From: Actinomadura physcomitrii | Lineage (GTDB): Bacteria; Actinomycetota; Actinomycetes; Streptosporangiales; Streptosporangiaceae | DNA length: 64,000 nt | Direction of reading: 5' to 3' | Assembly: GCF_008923205.2 (NCBI RefSeq) | Contig: NZ_WBMS02000020.1 | Span: 62,001 to 126,000, forward strand | Shown here: one piece after another, positions 1 through 8,668 of the stretch | How the letters are laid out: each line of letters starts with the position of its first letter | Position numbering within the stretch: position 1 is the first letter of the stretch | Translations under genes and position numbers: made by a program | Notes under the pieces: model-generated | What the model was told of the DNA's origin: nothing | The model's input: only the letters and a program-made list of their open reading frames with translations | Database searches by the model: none

Positions 1-604
1 CGACGCCGTCCGCCACCGATGTGACGATCTTCAGCCCGGCCCAGCAGCCGGCGTACCGGGAGAGCCGGAAGGCGTGCACGCCCAGGTCGAGGACGTCCTG
101 CTGGTCCCCCGGGTACAGCACCGGGACGCAGGCGTCCTCGAAGGTGAACTGGCTGTCGCAGGCCAGCGTGGACGACTTGGACAGCGGATCGTCGCCGCAG
201 AACATGACGACGCCGCCGTTCGGGCCCGCGCCCATCGCGTTGGCGTGCTTGATCGCGTCGCCGGCCCGGTCCAGGCCCGGCCCCTTGCCGTACCAGGCGC
301 CCGCGACGCCGTCGACGCCGTCGTACTCGATGACGGCGCCCATCTGGCTGCCCCAGACGGTCGCGGCGGCGAGCTCCTCGTTGAGGCCGGGGCGGTGGAC
401 GATCCGGTGCTCGGCCAGGACGTCGCCCATCCGGTCCAGGGTGAGGTCGAAGCCGCCCAGCGGCGACCCCGGGTACCCGGAGACCATCGTGGCCGTCGTC
501 AGGCCGTCCCTCTCGTCGAGCTGCTGCCTGAGCACGAGCAGGCGCGCGAGCGTGTCGACCCCGGAAAGGATCGCCTCCGCCGGGGATCGATCGGAGTCCG
601 TCAC
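1..604 (-). CDS. Indolepyruvate ferredoxin oxidoreductase-like TPP enzyme, 5' part only
   Basis: The N-terminal 201 residues are present and the gene runs off the left edge. Reading from GTG at 604, the chain contains GYPGSPLGGFD, HRPGLNEELAAATVWGSQ and GVAGAWYGKGPGLDRAGDA. These are typical of the TPP-dependent alpha part of the indolepyruvate/2-oxoacid:ferredoxin oxidoreductase family, which oxidatively decarboxylates aryl- or branched 2-oxoacids to acyl-CoA with ferredoxin as acceptor. The GTG overlaps the TGA of the upstream amidohydrolase gene as GTGA, so the two are translationally coupled. The rest of the protein, including any gamma-type domain, lies outside the window, so the substrate is open. 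Confidence 0.8.
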   Translation of the reverse strand, partial: MTDSDRSPAEAILSGVDTLARLLVLRQQLDERDGLTTATMVSGYPGSPLGGFDLTLDRMGDVLAEHRIVHRPGLNEELAAATVWGSQMGAVIEYDGVDGVAGAWYGKGPGLDRAGDAIKHANAMGAGPNGGVVMFCGDDPLSKSSTLACDSQFTFEDACVPVLYPGDQQDVLDLGVHAFRLSRYAGCWAGLKIVTSVADGV

Positions 605-1851
605 GGAAAGACCTCGGGGTTGACGTAGGCGAAGGCGCCGTCCTTCAGGACGGCCCTACGGAGTTCCGGGCGCTGCAGGACGGTGATGTCGGCGGTGGGG
701 TCGCCGTCGACGATCAGCAGGTCGGCCAGGCCGCCCTCGCGGACCTGCCCGGTGTCGAACCCGGCGGCCGGCCCCATGTTGCGAGTGGCGGTGTGGATCG
801 CCTCGACCGGCGTCATGCCCGCCAGCTCGACGTACCGCTGCAGTTCGGCGGCATAGGTGCCGTGGTGGGTCCACTGGTGGCCGAAGTCGCCGCCCGCCAG
901 GATCTTGATGCCGGCGTCCCGCAGCATCCCCATCCCCTCGACCTGGGAGCGGAACTCCTCGGGGTACCCGGCCGCCTCGACCTTCTCCGGCGCGATGCCC
1001 CACGGCTCGGCGTGACCGCTCACCATCGCGTAGAGGTAGTGCAGGCCGGGGCACACCCAGACGTCGTCGCGCCGGGCCTCCAGCGCCTTGACCGCCTCGC
1101 CGTCGAGGAAGCACGCGTGGTGGATGATGCGGACGCCGGTGCGCGCCGCCATGGCGACGCTGGCCGAGCCGCGCGCGTGCGCGGTGATGAACGCGCCGTG
1201 CCTGTCGGCCTCCTCGACGGCGGCGGCCAGCATCTCGTCGTTCATGTAGACGTCTTCGGAGGGGTACTCGGGCACGACGCCGTCGCCGGAGATGAACAGC
1301 TTGAGCGCCTTCACTCCGGTGTCGCACTGGCGGGCGACGACCTCGCGCAGGTCCTTGGCGTTCGTGACGACGTCCATCAGCCCGCCGTCGCCGCCGAGGC
1401 CGCCCTCCTCGGCGACCATGGGGCCGCTCGGGACGATCCGCGGCCCGGGGATGAGCCCGCGGTCGATGGCGTCCTTCGCGAGCAGATCGTCCTCGGGCTG
1501 GGTGACGCCCGCGCCGATGACGGTGGTGTAGCCGCTCTCCAGGAACGTGCGCGCCACGGCCGCGACGTCGAGCATGTGCTTGTTGGGCGGCGTGGTGGCG
1601 ATGGCCCCGTGGTCGAACACGAAGTCCAGGGGCCAGCTGGTGTGCACGTGGGCGTCGCCGAGGCCGGGCAGCACGGTGGCGCCCTTCAGGTCGACGATCC
1701 GGGTCGACGCCGGATCGGCGTCGAGGCGGTGCGGCGCGACCTTGGCGACCCGGTCGCCCTCGATCAGGACGTCGCCGTCCCGCGGCCGCTCCTCCGGGTC
1801 GCCGGAACAGGCGAGCACGCGGGCGTTCTTCAGCAGTGTCCGCTCGGGCAC
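601..1851 (-). CDS. Amidohydrolase family protein (imidazolonepropionase-like)
   Basis: This is a metal-dependent hydrolase of the amidohydrolase superfamily, 416 residues. The metal motif HVHTSW lies in GLGDAHVHTSW near residue 69. Later come ITAHARG and IIHHACF, which supply barrel histidines, and AGGDFGHQWTHHG, which holds the last Asp/His region. The N-terminal beta sandwich (LLKNARVLACSGDPEE) and the C-terminal ADLLIVDGDP are also family-typical. I chose GTG at 1851 because AGGAGG sits six bases upstream; an ATG 36 bases further up lacks such a site. It reads into the oxidoreductase gene and probably forms one operon with it and the P450 gene upstream. The substrate, a cyclic amide or lactone, cannot be told. 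Confidence 0.85.
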   Translation of the reverse strand: MPERTLLKNARVLACSGDPEERPRDGDVLIEGDRVAKVAPHRLDADPASTRIVDLKGATVLPGLGDAHVHTSWPLDFVFDHGAIATTPPNKHMLDVAAVARTFLESGYTTVIGAGVTQPEDDLLAKDAIDRGLIPGPRIVPSGPMVAEEGGLGGDGGLMDVVTNAKDLREVVARQCDTGVKALKLFISGDGVVPEYPSEDVYMNDEMLAAAVEEADRHGAFITAHARGSASVAMAARTGVRIIHHACFLDGEAVKALEARRDDVWVCPGLHYLYAMVSGHAEPWGIAPEKVEAAGYPEEFRSQVEGMGMLRDAGIKILAGGDFGHQWTHHGTYAAELQRYVELAGMTPVEAIHTATRNMGPAAGFDTGQVREGGLADLLIVDGDPTADITVLQRPELRRAVLKDGAFAYVNPEVFP

Positions 1852-1888
1852 CTTCGACCTCCTGGATCGGGCGAACGGTGGCTGCACA

Positions 1889-3142
1889 CTAGGCGAGCGC
1901 CGATCCGGATCGCGGACCGGGGGCGAACCTGATCGGCAGGTCCGCCGGGGAGCGGGTCATGCCGCGGTGGTAGCGGACCTCCGCGCCCTCCTGCAGCCGG
2001 ATGTCGTCGAGGCGCCGCACCAGCTCCTCCAGCGCCACGCGCAGGTTGAGCCGGGCGAGGTTGGACCCGGCGCAGCGGTGCGGGCCGACGCCGAAGCTGA
2101 GGTGCCGGTTGCGCTCGCGGTCGATGACGAAGGAGTCGGGGTCGTCGAACTCGTCGCCGTCCCGGTTGGCCGAGGCCCAGTGCAGCAGGATCTTGTCGCC
2201 CTTCTTGAGCTCGCGTCCGCCGAGCTCGTAGTCGCGCATCACGGTGCGGCCGACCGAGACGAACGAGGGCCCGAGGCGCAGCAGCTCCTGGACGGCGCCC
2301 GGGATCAGCTCGGGTCGGGCGCGCAGCGTGGCGGGGATGTCCGGCTCGTTGCAGAACCGGGCGAGCATCAGCCCGAGCGCGCCGGCCGTGGTGTCCAGCC
2401 CGCCGAGGATCAGCAGCTGGACGGTGCCGATGATCTCGTCCTCGGTGATGGGGCGGCCGTCGATGTCGGCGTTGATCACCGCGTCGACGACGTCCCCGCG
2501 GGCCGGACCGCGGGCCCGGTCCCGGATGAAGTCCTTGACCCACTGGTGCAGGCCGCGCCAGGACTCCCCGGCGTCCGGGGCGTCCGGGGTCGACGACGTG
2601 GAGGCCAGGCGGGCCACCTCCTCCAGGTCCTCGGCGGGCGCGTGCAGCACGAAGTCGAAGAACGCCAGGCTGGGCAGCGGCCGGGCGAACGCCTCCATGA
2701 AGTCGCAGGCGCCGTCCTCGATGAAGCCGTCGATGAGGCGGGTCACCAGCGCGCGGGTCCGGTCCTCGTACGCGGCGACCGCGGTGGGCGTGAAGTACGG
2801 GTTGATCAGGCGCTTGAAGATGCGCGCCTCGGGCGGGTCGGCCTGGACGGGGAGGTTGCGGATCACGGTCGGGGCGTCGGCCACCCCGAGGCCGTGGGCG
2901 GAGCTGAACACCTCCCAGTTCTGCGCCACCTCGACGACGTCCTCGTACTTCGACACCACCCAGAAGCCCTTGTGCTCCTCGCTGTGCGCCACGGGGCACA
3001 GTTCCCGCATCCGCGCCATCGTGGCGGGCAGGGTGGCGGCCAGGTCGGCGGAGAGGTGGTCGAAGTGGCGCAGGCACCAGTCGGCGGGCAGGGCACCGCC
3101 TTCACCGGGTAGGGCACCGCTCGGCGGCGTCGTCTCGTCCAT
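1889..3142 (-). CDS. Cytochrome P450
   Basis: Soluble bacterial heme monooxygenase, 417 residues. The I-helix motif GGLDTTAG lies near 247-254, the K-helix ELLRL (ExxR) near 283, and the heme-binding loop FGVGPHRCAG near residue 355 with its Cys ligand. It would hydroxylate a small hydrophobic substrate with electrons from a ferredoxin, and no ferredoxin gene is adjacent. ATG at 3142 is preceded by AGGGGAGA; an ATG 66 bases upstream would only add a non-conserved leader. The gene is divergent from the aldehyde dehydrogenase gene across a 260-bp region with shared operator-like elements. Alcohol formed by the P450 and later oxidation by the dehydrogenase would make sense together, but that is inference. 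Confidence 0.93.
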   Translation of the reverse strand: MDETTPPSGALPGEGGALPADWCLRHFDHLSADLAATLPATMARMRELCPVAHSEEHKGFWVVSKYEDVVEVAQNWEVFSSAHGLGVADAPTVIRNLPVQADPPEARIFKRLINPYFTPTAVAAYEDRTRALVTRLIDGFIEDGACDFMEAFARPLPSLAFFDFVLHAPAEDLEEVARLASTSSTPDAPDAGESWRGLHQWVKDFIRDRARGPARGDVVDAVINADIDGRPITEDEIIGTVQLLILGGLDTTAGALGLMLARFCNEPDIPATLRARPELIPGAVQELLRLGPSFVSVGRTVMRDYELGGRELKKGDKILLHWASANRDGDEFDDPDSFVIDRERNRHLSFGVGPHRCAGSNLARLNLRVALEELVRRLDDIRLQEGAEVRYHRGMTRSPADLPIRFAPGPRSGSALA

Positions 3143-3216
3143 CGTCTCCCCTGCCTGGTCGGCGGTCCGAACGTCCGCCCCGGGCCGCGGACCCAGGACA
3201 TTTCGCACTCTAACAA

Positions 3217-3279
3217 GGTGAGTGATTACTTTCTAGGCTGGACCATGCGCCTCCCGGCTTTGGTAAGTGAACACTCTTT
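3217..3279 (+). promoter_or_regulatory. Divergent promoter region with two AGTGA-type operator elements
   Basis: GGTGAGTGATTACT (3217-3230) is followed by TCTAGGCT, which ends in the -10-like hexamer TAGGCT (3234-3239). The same element plus TCTAGGCT recurs in the Rieske gene promoter near 9.97 kb. A second copy, AGTGAACACTCTTT, lies at 3266-3279. The region separates the P450 gene (minus strand) from the aldehyde dehydrogenase gene (plus strand) and could control both. No good -35 hexamer is visible for the plus-strand promoter. The regulator is not identified. Confidence 0.5.
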
Positions 3280-3403
3280 TATCTTGCGGTGAGCGTCGCT
3301 ACAGTGTCGAAACATGGAGGTCACCCGCCCGGAAGCCGCCCGTCCAGGCGGCGTCGAGGGCTCCGGCGCGGCCCCGTCCCTGCCGATCTGACGAGGAGTA
3401 TCC

Positions 3404-4906
3404 ATGTCGACGCTCTCCCCCACCGGCCCGCCGGCACCGGCCATCCTCGACGGCCGCCCCAAGAGGCTGCTGATCGGCGGGGAGTGGGTGGACGCGGCCG
3501 GCGGCGGAACGTTCCCGAGCGTGAACCCCTCGACCGGCGAGGTGATCGCCGAGCTGGCCGAGGCCGGGCCGGCGGACGCCGACCGCGCGGTCGCCGCGGC
3601 CCGCGCGGCGTTCGAGGGCCCCTGGCGGCGGACCAAGCCCCGGGACCGGCAGGACCTGCTGTGGGCGTTCGCCGACGCCCTGCAGGAGCACTACGAGGAG
3701 CTCCGCGTCCTGGAAGCCGTCGACATGGGACTCCCGGTCGGCCGCACCCGCTCCACCCCCCGCGCGGCCTGGGAGGCGGAGGTGCTGCGGTACTACGCCG
3801 GCTGGGCCACGAAGATCCACGGCGAGACCCTGCCGAACTCGCTGCCGGGCTCGGTGCTCAGCTACACCCTCAAGGAGCCGGTCGGCGTCGTCGCCGCGAT
3901 CGTCCCGTGGAACCGGCCGATCAGCAACGCCGTCTGGAAGATCGCGCCGGTGCTCGCCACCGGCTGCACGATGGTGCTCAAACCGGCCGAGGAGGCGAGC
4001 CTGGTCGCCCTCCGCCTCGGCGAACTGCTGCTCGGCATCGGCCTGCCCGAGGGCGTCGTCAACATCGTCACCGGCCACGGCGAGGGGGTCGGCGCGGCGC
4101 TCACCGGGCACCCCGGCGTCGACAAGGTGGCCTTCACCGGGTCCACCGAGACCGGGCGCCGGATCGTCCGGGCGTCCGCGGGGAACCTGAAGCGGCTGTC
4201 GCTGGAGCTCGGCGGCAAGTCCCCCGACGTGGTCTTCGCCGACGCCGACCTGGCCAAGGCGATCCCCGGCGCGGCCATGGGGGTGTTCTACAACTCGGGC
4301 CAGGTGTGCTGCGCGGGGACGCGCATCTTCGTCGAACGTCCCGTCTACGACGAGTTCGTCGACGGCGCCTCGGAGTTCGCCAAGAAGCTGAAGGTCGGCA
4401 ACAGCCTCGACCCGGAGACCAAGATCGGGCCGCTGGTGTCGGCGGTGCAGCTCGAGCGCGTCACCGGCTACCTCGGCATCGCGCGCGAGGAGGGCGTGCG
4501 CACCACCGCGGGCGGGCACCGGGTCGAGACGGGCGAGCTGGCCAACGGGTACTTCGTGGCCCCCACCGTCTTCGCGGACGTGCGCGACGACATGCGGGTG
4601 GCCCGCGAGGAGATCTTCGGTCCCGTCGCGTGCGTGCTGCCGTTCGACTCCCTGGAGGAGGTGGCCGCCCGCTCGAACGACACCGAGTACGGGCTCGCGG
4701 GCGGCATCTGGACCCGCGACGTGGGCAAGGCGCACCGGCTGGCGCAGGAGCTCCAGACCGGAACGGTCTGGGTCAACACGATGCTGCTCATGGATCCCGC
4801 CGTCCCGTTCGGCGGCTACAAGAGCAGCGGATACGGCCGGGAGATGGGAGGGGACTCGCTGGACGAGTACCTCAACGTCAAGTCCGTCTGGATCGACACC
4901 GCATGA
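3404..4906 (+). CDS. NAD(P)-dependent aldehyde dehydrogenase
   Basis: A 500-residue member of the aldehyde dehydrogenase superfamily, oxidising an aldehyde to the acid. It shows PWNRPI near 165, the catalytic Glu in LELGGKSPD near 266, the catalytic Cys in NSGQVCCAG near 300, and EEIFGPVACV and PFGGYKSSGYGREMG near the C terminus. GAGGAG precedes the ATG. The stop codon is already inside the first copy of a 15-bp tandem array that separates it from the ABC permease gene. Position opposite the P450 gene suggests it handles an oxidised product of the same pathway. Confidence 0.95.
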   Translation: MSTLSPTGPPAPAILDGRPKRLLIGGEWVDAAGGGTFPSVNPSTGEVIAELAEAGPADADRAVAAARAAFEGPWRRTKPRDRQDLLWAFADALQEHYEELRVLEAVDMGLPVGRTRSTPRAAWEAEVLRYYAGWATKIHGETLPNSLPGSVLSYTLKEPVGVVAAIVPWNRPISNAVWKIAPVLATGCTMVLKPAEEASLVALRLGELLLGIGLPEGVVNIVTGHGEGVGAALTGHPGVDKVAFTGSTETGRRIVRASAGNLKRLSLELGGKSPDVVFADADLAKAIPGAAMGVFYNSGQVCCAGTRIFVERPVYDEFVDGASEFAKKLKVGNSLDPETKIGPLVSAVQLERVTGYLGIAREEGVRTTAGGHRVETGELANGYFVAPTVFADVRDDMRVAREEIFGPVACVLPFDSLEEVAARSNDTEYGLAGGIWTRDVGKAHRLAQELQTGTVWVNTMLLMDPAVPFGGYKSSGYGREMGGDSLDEYLNVKSVWIDTA

Positions 4907-5040
4907 GCTGACACGGCTTGAGCTGACACGGCTTGAGCTGACACGGCTTGAGCTGACACGGCTTGAGCTGGCACGGCTTGAGCTGGCACGGCCTGAATCG
5001 GCACGGCCTGAACTACACCGCCTGAGCTGACACGGCGCTG
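4905..5040. repeat. 15-bp tandem repeat array, nine copies
   Basis: The unit is GAGCTGACACGGCTT. Copies start at 4905, 4920, 4935 and 4950 (identical), then 4965 and 4980 (GAGCTGGCACGG variants), 4995, 5010 (14 bases, diverged) and 5024. The first copy overlaps the aldehyde dehydrogenase stop codon and the last ends just before the ribosome-binding site of the permease gene. Every perfect unit contains TGAGCTGACA. The gradient from identical to diverged copies fits slippage expansion from the left. No coding role is evident. Confidence 0.95.
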
Positions 5041-5052
5041 AGAGGAACCACA

Positions 5053-7860
5053 TTGTCGGAACTATGGCAATTCGCCTTGGTCGGTCTGGCGGGAGGCGGC
5101 GCGTACGCGCTGGTAGCCCTCGGTATCGTCGCGGTCTACCGCGGCTCGGGGATCCTCAACTTCTCCCAGGGCGCCATCGGCATGGCCGCGAGCTATGTCT
5201 TCTGGGACCTGTACAAGGAGGGCGACGGCTCCCTGCCGGTGGTGCCCGCGGTGGTCATCGGCGTACTGGTCGGAACCGCGCTGGGGGTGGCCTTCTACCT
5301 GCTGGTCGTGCGCTTCCTGCACAGCTCCTCCGAGATGGCGAAGGTCGTGGCCACGCTCGGGTTCATGCTGCTGCTGCAGAGCGCGGCCGTGAAGATCTAC
5401 GGCACCCAGCCGCACCTGCTCAAGCCGCTGTTCGGCGACGGCAAGGTGACCGTCTTCGGCGCCTTCATGACCTACGACACGCTGGCGATCCTGCTCATCA
5501 CGATCGCGCTCGGGATCGGGCTGACGCTCCTGTTCCGCCGCACCAGGCTCGGCATGCGGGCCACCGCGCTGTGGGAGAACCCGCAGGCCGCCGCGGCCAT
5601 CGGGGTCTCCCCGCTGCCGACGGGCATCACCACCTGGGCGCTCGGCGGCGCCATGGCGGCGTTCGGCGGCATCCTGCTCATCCCCATCACCGGTCTCACG
5701 CCGAGCACGCTGACGCTGCTGGTCATCCCGGCCATGGCGGCCGCGCTCGTCGGACGGTTCACGGGCATCTGGCCCACCATCGGGGTCGGGCTGGCGCTCG
5801 GCGTCGCAGAGTCGCTGATGCGCAAGTACGAGATCAACAGCGGTGTCATCTCCTCTGTGCCGTTCGCGGTGATCATCGTCGTCGTGGTGCTGGGCGGGAC
5901 CGCGCTGCCCGGCCGCGGCGAGGTACTCCTCCGGCGGCTGCCCCGGGTGAGCGCCGGACGGGTCAAGCCGGTGTCGCTGGTGGTCGCGGCCGTCGTGGGC
6001 CTGGTCATCGCGGGCTCGTCCCCCACCTGGGGATCAGCGATGATCAACACGACCGTGTTCGGGCTGCTGGCGCTGTCGGTCCTCGTCGTCACCGGATACG
6101 CGGGGCAGATCAGCGTGGCGTGCGCGGCGCTGGCCGGGTTCGGCTCGTTCGTCGCCGCACGTGCCAGCAGCGACCTGCACCTGCCCTTCCTGCTCTGCCT
6201 GCTGGCCGGCACGCTTGCGGCGGTCCTGCTCGGCCTGCTGATCGGCGGCCCGGCGGTGCGGGTGCGCGGGGTCAACCTCGCGATCATCACGCTCGGCCTC
6301 TCGCTGGCGGTGGAGAACCTGATCCTGCTGCAGCCCTCGATGACCGGCGGCAGTGACGGCATGGTGGTGGAGAGCCCCACCCTGCTCGGGCTCGACCTCA
6401 ACCCGTCGGCCTATCCGAGCCGCTACGCCGTCGTGTGCGTGGTGGTCCTCGCGATCGCGGCGGTGGCGGTGCTCAACGTGCGGCGCGGCGAGTCCGGCCG
6501 CCGGTACCTGGCGGTGCGGGCCAACGAGCGGGGCGCGGCGTCGGTCGGCGTCTCGGTCGCCGGCGCCAAGCTGGGCGCGTTCGCCACCTCGGCCGCACTG
6601 GCCGGCCTGGCGGGCGCGCTGTCGGCGTTCCGGTTCACCATCGCCGACTTCACCGGCTACGGCGTGTTCAACTCGATCACGACGCTGGCCTTCACCGTGG
6701 TCGGCGGCGTCGGCTTCGTGGCGGGCGCCGTGTTCGCCGCCGTCACCTCCCAGGGCGGGCTGTTCGCCAACTTCGTCAGCAACGTGCTGGACCTGACGAC
6801 GATCGACGCCTGGCTCGCCATCTTCTCCGGCCTGTTCGTCATGGACATGATGATCCGGATGCCGGACGGCGTGATCCTGCACATGTCCTCGCTGAAGGAC
6901 CGGACCGGCCGGCTCCTCGCGTCCGCGCTGCCGGTCGGCGCGCGCGCCCGGCGCGACCGTCCCGACACCGCCCGTGCGGAAAGCGGGCGGGCCGAGCCCG
7001 CGGCGGCGGAGCCGGACGCATCGAAGCCGGCCGAGGCCCCGGTGACGCTGCCGCACGTGTCGGGCGTCGAACCCGGCTCGACGGTCCTGGCCGCCCGCGA
7101 CGTCCGGGTGACCTACGGCGGCATCGTGGCGGTGAAGGACGTCTCGCTGGAGCTCGCCGCGGGCAAGGTGGTCGGCGTGGTCGGGCCGAACGGCGCCGGC
7201 AAGACGACCCTGCTCGACGCGCTGACCGGCTTCGCCCCCTCGGCCCTGGGCGCGATCGAGCTGCGCGGCCGCGACGTCGGCCGGCTGAAGGCGCACGCCC
7301 GCGCCCGGCTCGGCATGGGCCGGACGTTCCAGAACCTGGAGCTGTTCGACGACCTGTCGGTCCGCGAGAACATCCTCACCGGGCTGGACGGCCGGGGCCG
7401 CGCGGCCTACCTGCGCGACCTGGTCCGCCCGCGCCGCGGCACGCTGAACGAGGCCGCCCGCGCGGCGGTCGTGCTGCTGGACCTGGAGCGCGACCTCGAC
7501 ACGGTCGTCGCGGACCTGCCGCAGGGCCGCCGCCGGATGGTCGCCATCGCCCGGCTCGTCGCCCAGCAGCCGGCGGTCGTCCTGCTGGACGAGCCGGCGG
7601 CCGGGCTGAACGGGGCCGAGCGCCGCACCGCGGGCGAGCTGTTCCGGGCCCTCGCCGACCAGCTCGGCGCGGCGGTGCTGCTGGTCGAGCACAACATCGA
7701 CGTCGTCGCGGCGACGTGCGACCACGTGATCGTCTTGCACAACGGCGAGGTGCTCTCGTCCGGTCCGCCCGCCGAGGTGCTGCGCGAGCAGGCCGTCCGC
7801 GACGCGTACCTGGGCCGCCTGACTCCCGCCGAGCAGGTGCCCGAACCCGAACGGCACTGA
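5053..7860 (+). CDS. Fused Liv-type ABC importer: two permeases plus ATPase
   Basis: A 935-residue fusion of three subunits that are normally separate. Residues about 1-295 are a LivH-type permease (GLAGGGAYALVALG, LNFSQGAIGM). Residues about 310-620 are a LivM-type permease (GYAGQISVACAALAGFGSF, RGVNLAIITLG). After a Pro/Ala-rich linker, residues about 675-930 are a LivG-type ATPase with Walker A GPNGAGKTT, Walker B VVLLDEPAAGLN and H-loop VEHNID. The usual LSGGQ signature is replaced by LPQGRRR. It starts at TTG with AGAGGAA upstream. With the LivF gene and the binding-protein gene nearby it should import a carboxylate-type or amino-acid-like substrate, plausibly the compound degraded by the surrounding oxygenases. 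Confidence 0.92.
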   Translation: MSELWQFALVGLAGGGAYALVALGIVAVYRGSGILNFSQGAIGMAASYVFWDLYKEGDGSLPVVPAVVIGVLVGTALGVAFYLLVVRFLHSSSEMAKVVATLGFMLLLQSAAVKIYGTQPHLLKPLFGDGKVTVFGAFMTYDTLAILLITIALGIGLTLLFRRTRLGMRATALWENPQAAAAIGVSPLPTGITTWALGGAMAAFGGILLIPITGLTPSTLTLLVIPAMAAALVGRFTGIWPTIGVGLALGVAESLMRKYEINSGVISSVPFAVIIVVVVLGGTALPGRGEVLLRRLPRVSAGRVKPVSLVVAAVVGLVIAGSSPTWGSAMINTTVFGLLALSVLVVTGYAGQISVACAALAGFGSFVAARASSDLHLPFLLCLLAGTLAAVLLGLLIGGPAVRVRGVNLAIITLGLSLAVENLILLQPSMTGGSDGMVVESPTLLGLDLNPSAYPSRYAVVCVVVLAIAAVAVLNVRRGESGRRYLAVRANERGAASVGVSVAGAKLGAFATSAALAGLAGALSAFRFTIADFTGYGVFNSITTLAFTVVGGVGFVAGAVFAAVTSQGGLFANFVSNVLDLTTIDAWLAIFSGLFVMDMMIRMPDGVILHMSSLKDRTGRLLASALPVGARARRDRPDTARAESGRAEPAAAEPDASKPAEAPVTLPHVSGVEPGSTVLAARDVRVTYGGIVAVKDVSLELAAGKVVGVVGPNGAGKTTLLDALTGFAPSALGAIELRGRDVGRLKAHARARLGMGRTFQNLELFDDLSVRENILTGLDGRGRAAYLRDLVRPRRGTLNEAARAAVVLLDLERDLDTVVADLPQGRRRMVAIARLVAQQPAVVLLDEPAAGLNGAERRTAGELFRALADQLGAAVLLVEHNIDVVAATCDHVIVLHNGEVLSSGPPAEVLREQAVRDAYLGRLTPAEQVPEPERH

Positions 7861-7884
7861 CGGACCCTGAAGAAAGGCACCGTA

Positions 7885-7933
7885 AAGCGCTCGGCGGGAA
7901 CCCGGTCACCATCCGGGTTCCCGCCGAGCGCTT
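7885..7933. terminator. Bidirectional hairpin terminator between convergent genes
   Basis: A perfect 21-bp inverted repeat (arms 7885-7905 and 7913-7933) with a 7-base loop lies between the 3' end of the fused permease gene and the 3' end of the livF-like gene on the other strand. The arm begins AAGCGCTCGGCGGG. There is no long T-run, as is common in high-GC actinomycetes. Confidence 0.9.
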
Positions 7934-7951
7934 GGCTTCGGTGCTCTCCGC

Positions 7952-8668
7952 TCAGGCGGCGTCGTCGAGGCCGCCCAGGTAGATCCGTTCGATCTCCTCC
8001 TCGCGGGCGATCAGCTCCGCCCCGGGCATCTCGGCCCGGATCAGGCCCTCGTTCATGATCAGGACGCGGTCCGCCACGCCGGCGGCGTAGTGCACGCCCT
8101 GCTCGACGAGCAGGATCCCGGCGCCCGTCGACTCGGCCACCGACCGCAGCCGCGACAGCAGCCGCTCGCAGACCGTCGGCGCCAAACCGAACGACAGCTC
8201 GTCGATCAGGATGGCGGACGGGTGCCGGCCCACCGTGCGGGCCAGCGCCAGCATCTGCTGCTCGCCTCCGCTGAGCACCCCGGCGCGCAGCCGCAGCTTC
8301 GGCTTCAGCTCGGGGAACATCTCGGTCGCCACGTCCGGGTCGACGCTGGCCAGGTCGAGGTTCTGCCGCGTCGTCAGCGACGGGAAGACGCTCCGCCCCT
8401 CCAGGAGGATCCCCACCCGGCCGCGGCTGCGCTTGTGCGCGGGACCGCGCAGCGGCGTCCCGTCGACCCGCACCTCGCCCTCGTGCTTGCCGAGGAAACC
8501 GGCGATGGCCATCAGCGTGGTCGTCTTCCCGGCGCCGTTGCGGCCGAGCAGCCCGACGATCTCGCCGTGCCCGACCGAGAGCGTCACGTCATGGACGACG
8601 GCCATGCCGCCGTAGCCGGCGGTCAGCCCGCGCACCTCCAGCGCCGGCGCGGCGCCGTCACCGGTCAT
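7952..8668 (-). CDS. LivF-type ABC transporter ATP-binding protein
   Basis: A 238-residue ATPase of the branched-chain amino acid type importer family. It shows Walker A GRNGAGKTT near 40, the signature LSGGEQQ near 135, Walker B AILIDELSFGLAP, and H-loop VEQGVH. The ATG overlaps the Rieske gene stop as ATGA; the longer open frame upstream is only a shadow of the Rieske gene. It is the second ATPase needed beside the one fused to the permeases, although it lies on the opposite strand and is co-transcribed with the oxygenase. That links transport with oxidation of the substrate. Confidence 0.93.
   Translation of the reverse strand: MTGDGAAPALEVRGLTAGYGGMAVVHDVTLSVGHGEIVGLLGRNGAGKTTTLMAIAGFLGKHEGEVRVDGTPLRGPAHKRSRGRVGILLEGRSVFPSLTTRQNLDLASVDPDVATEMFPELKPKLRLRAGVLSGGEQQMLALARTVGRHPSAILIDELSFGLAPTVCERLLSRLRSVAESTGAGILLVEQGVHYAAGVADRVLIMNEGLIRAEMPGAELIAREEEIERIYLGGLDDAA

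Noticed and set aside
793..1932. Long plus-strand open frame opposite the first amidohydrolase
   Set aside because: Frame shadow in high-GC coding DNA; composition is Arg/Gly/Val-rich without motifs, while the minus strand carries a clear enzyme.
4816..5004. Minus-strand open frame of repeating AQAVS/AQAVP peptides
   Set aside because: It is a translation of the 15-bp tandem array and the 3' end of the aldehyde dehydrogenase gene; no ribosome site or homology.
4905..5040. CRISPR array
   Set aside because: Units are contiguous with no spacers, and no cas genes are in the window.
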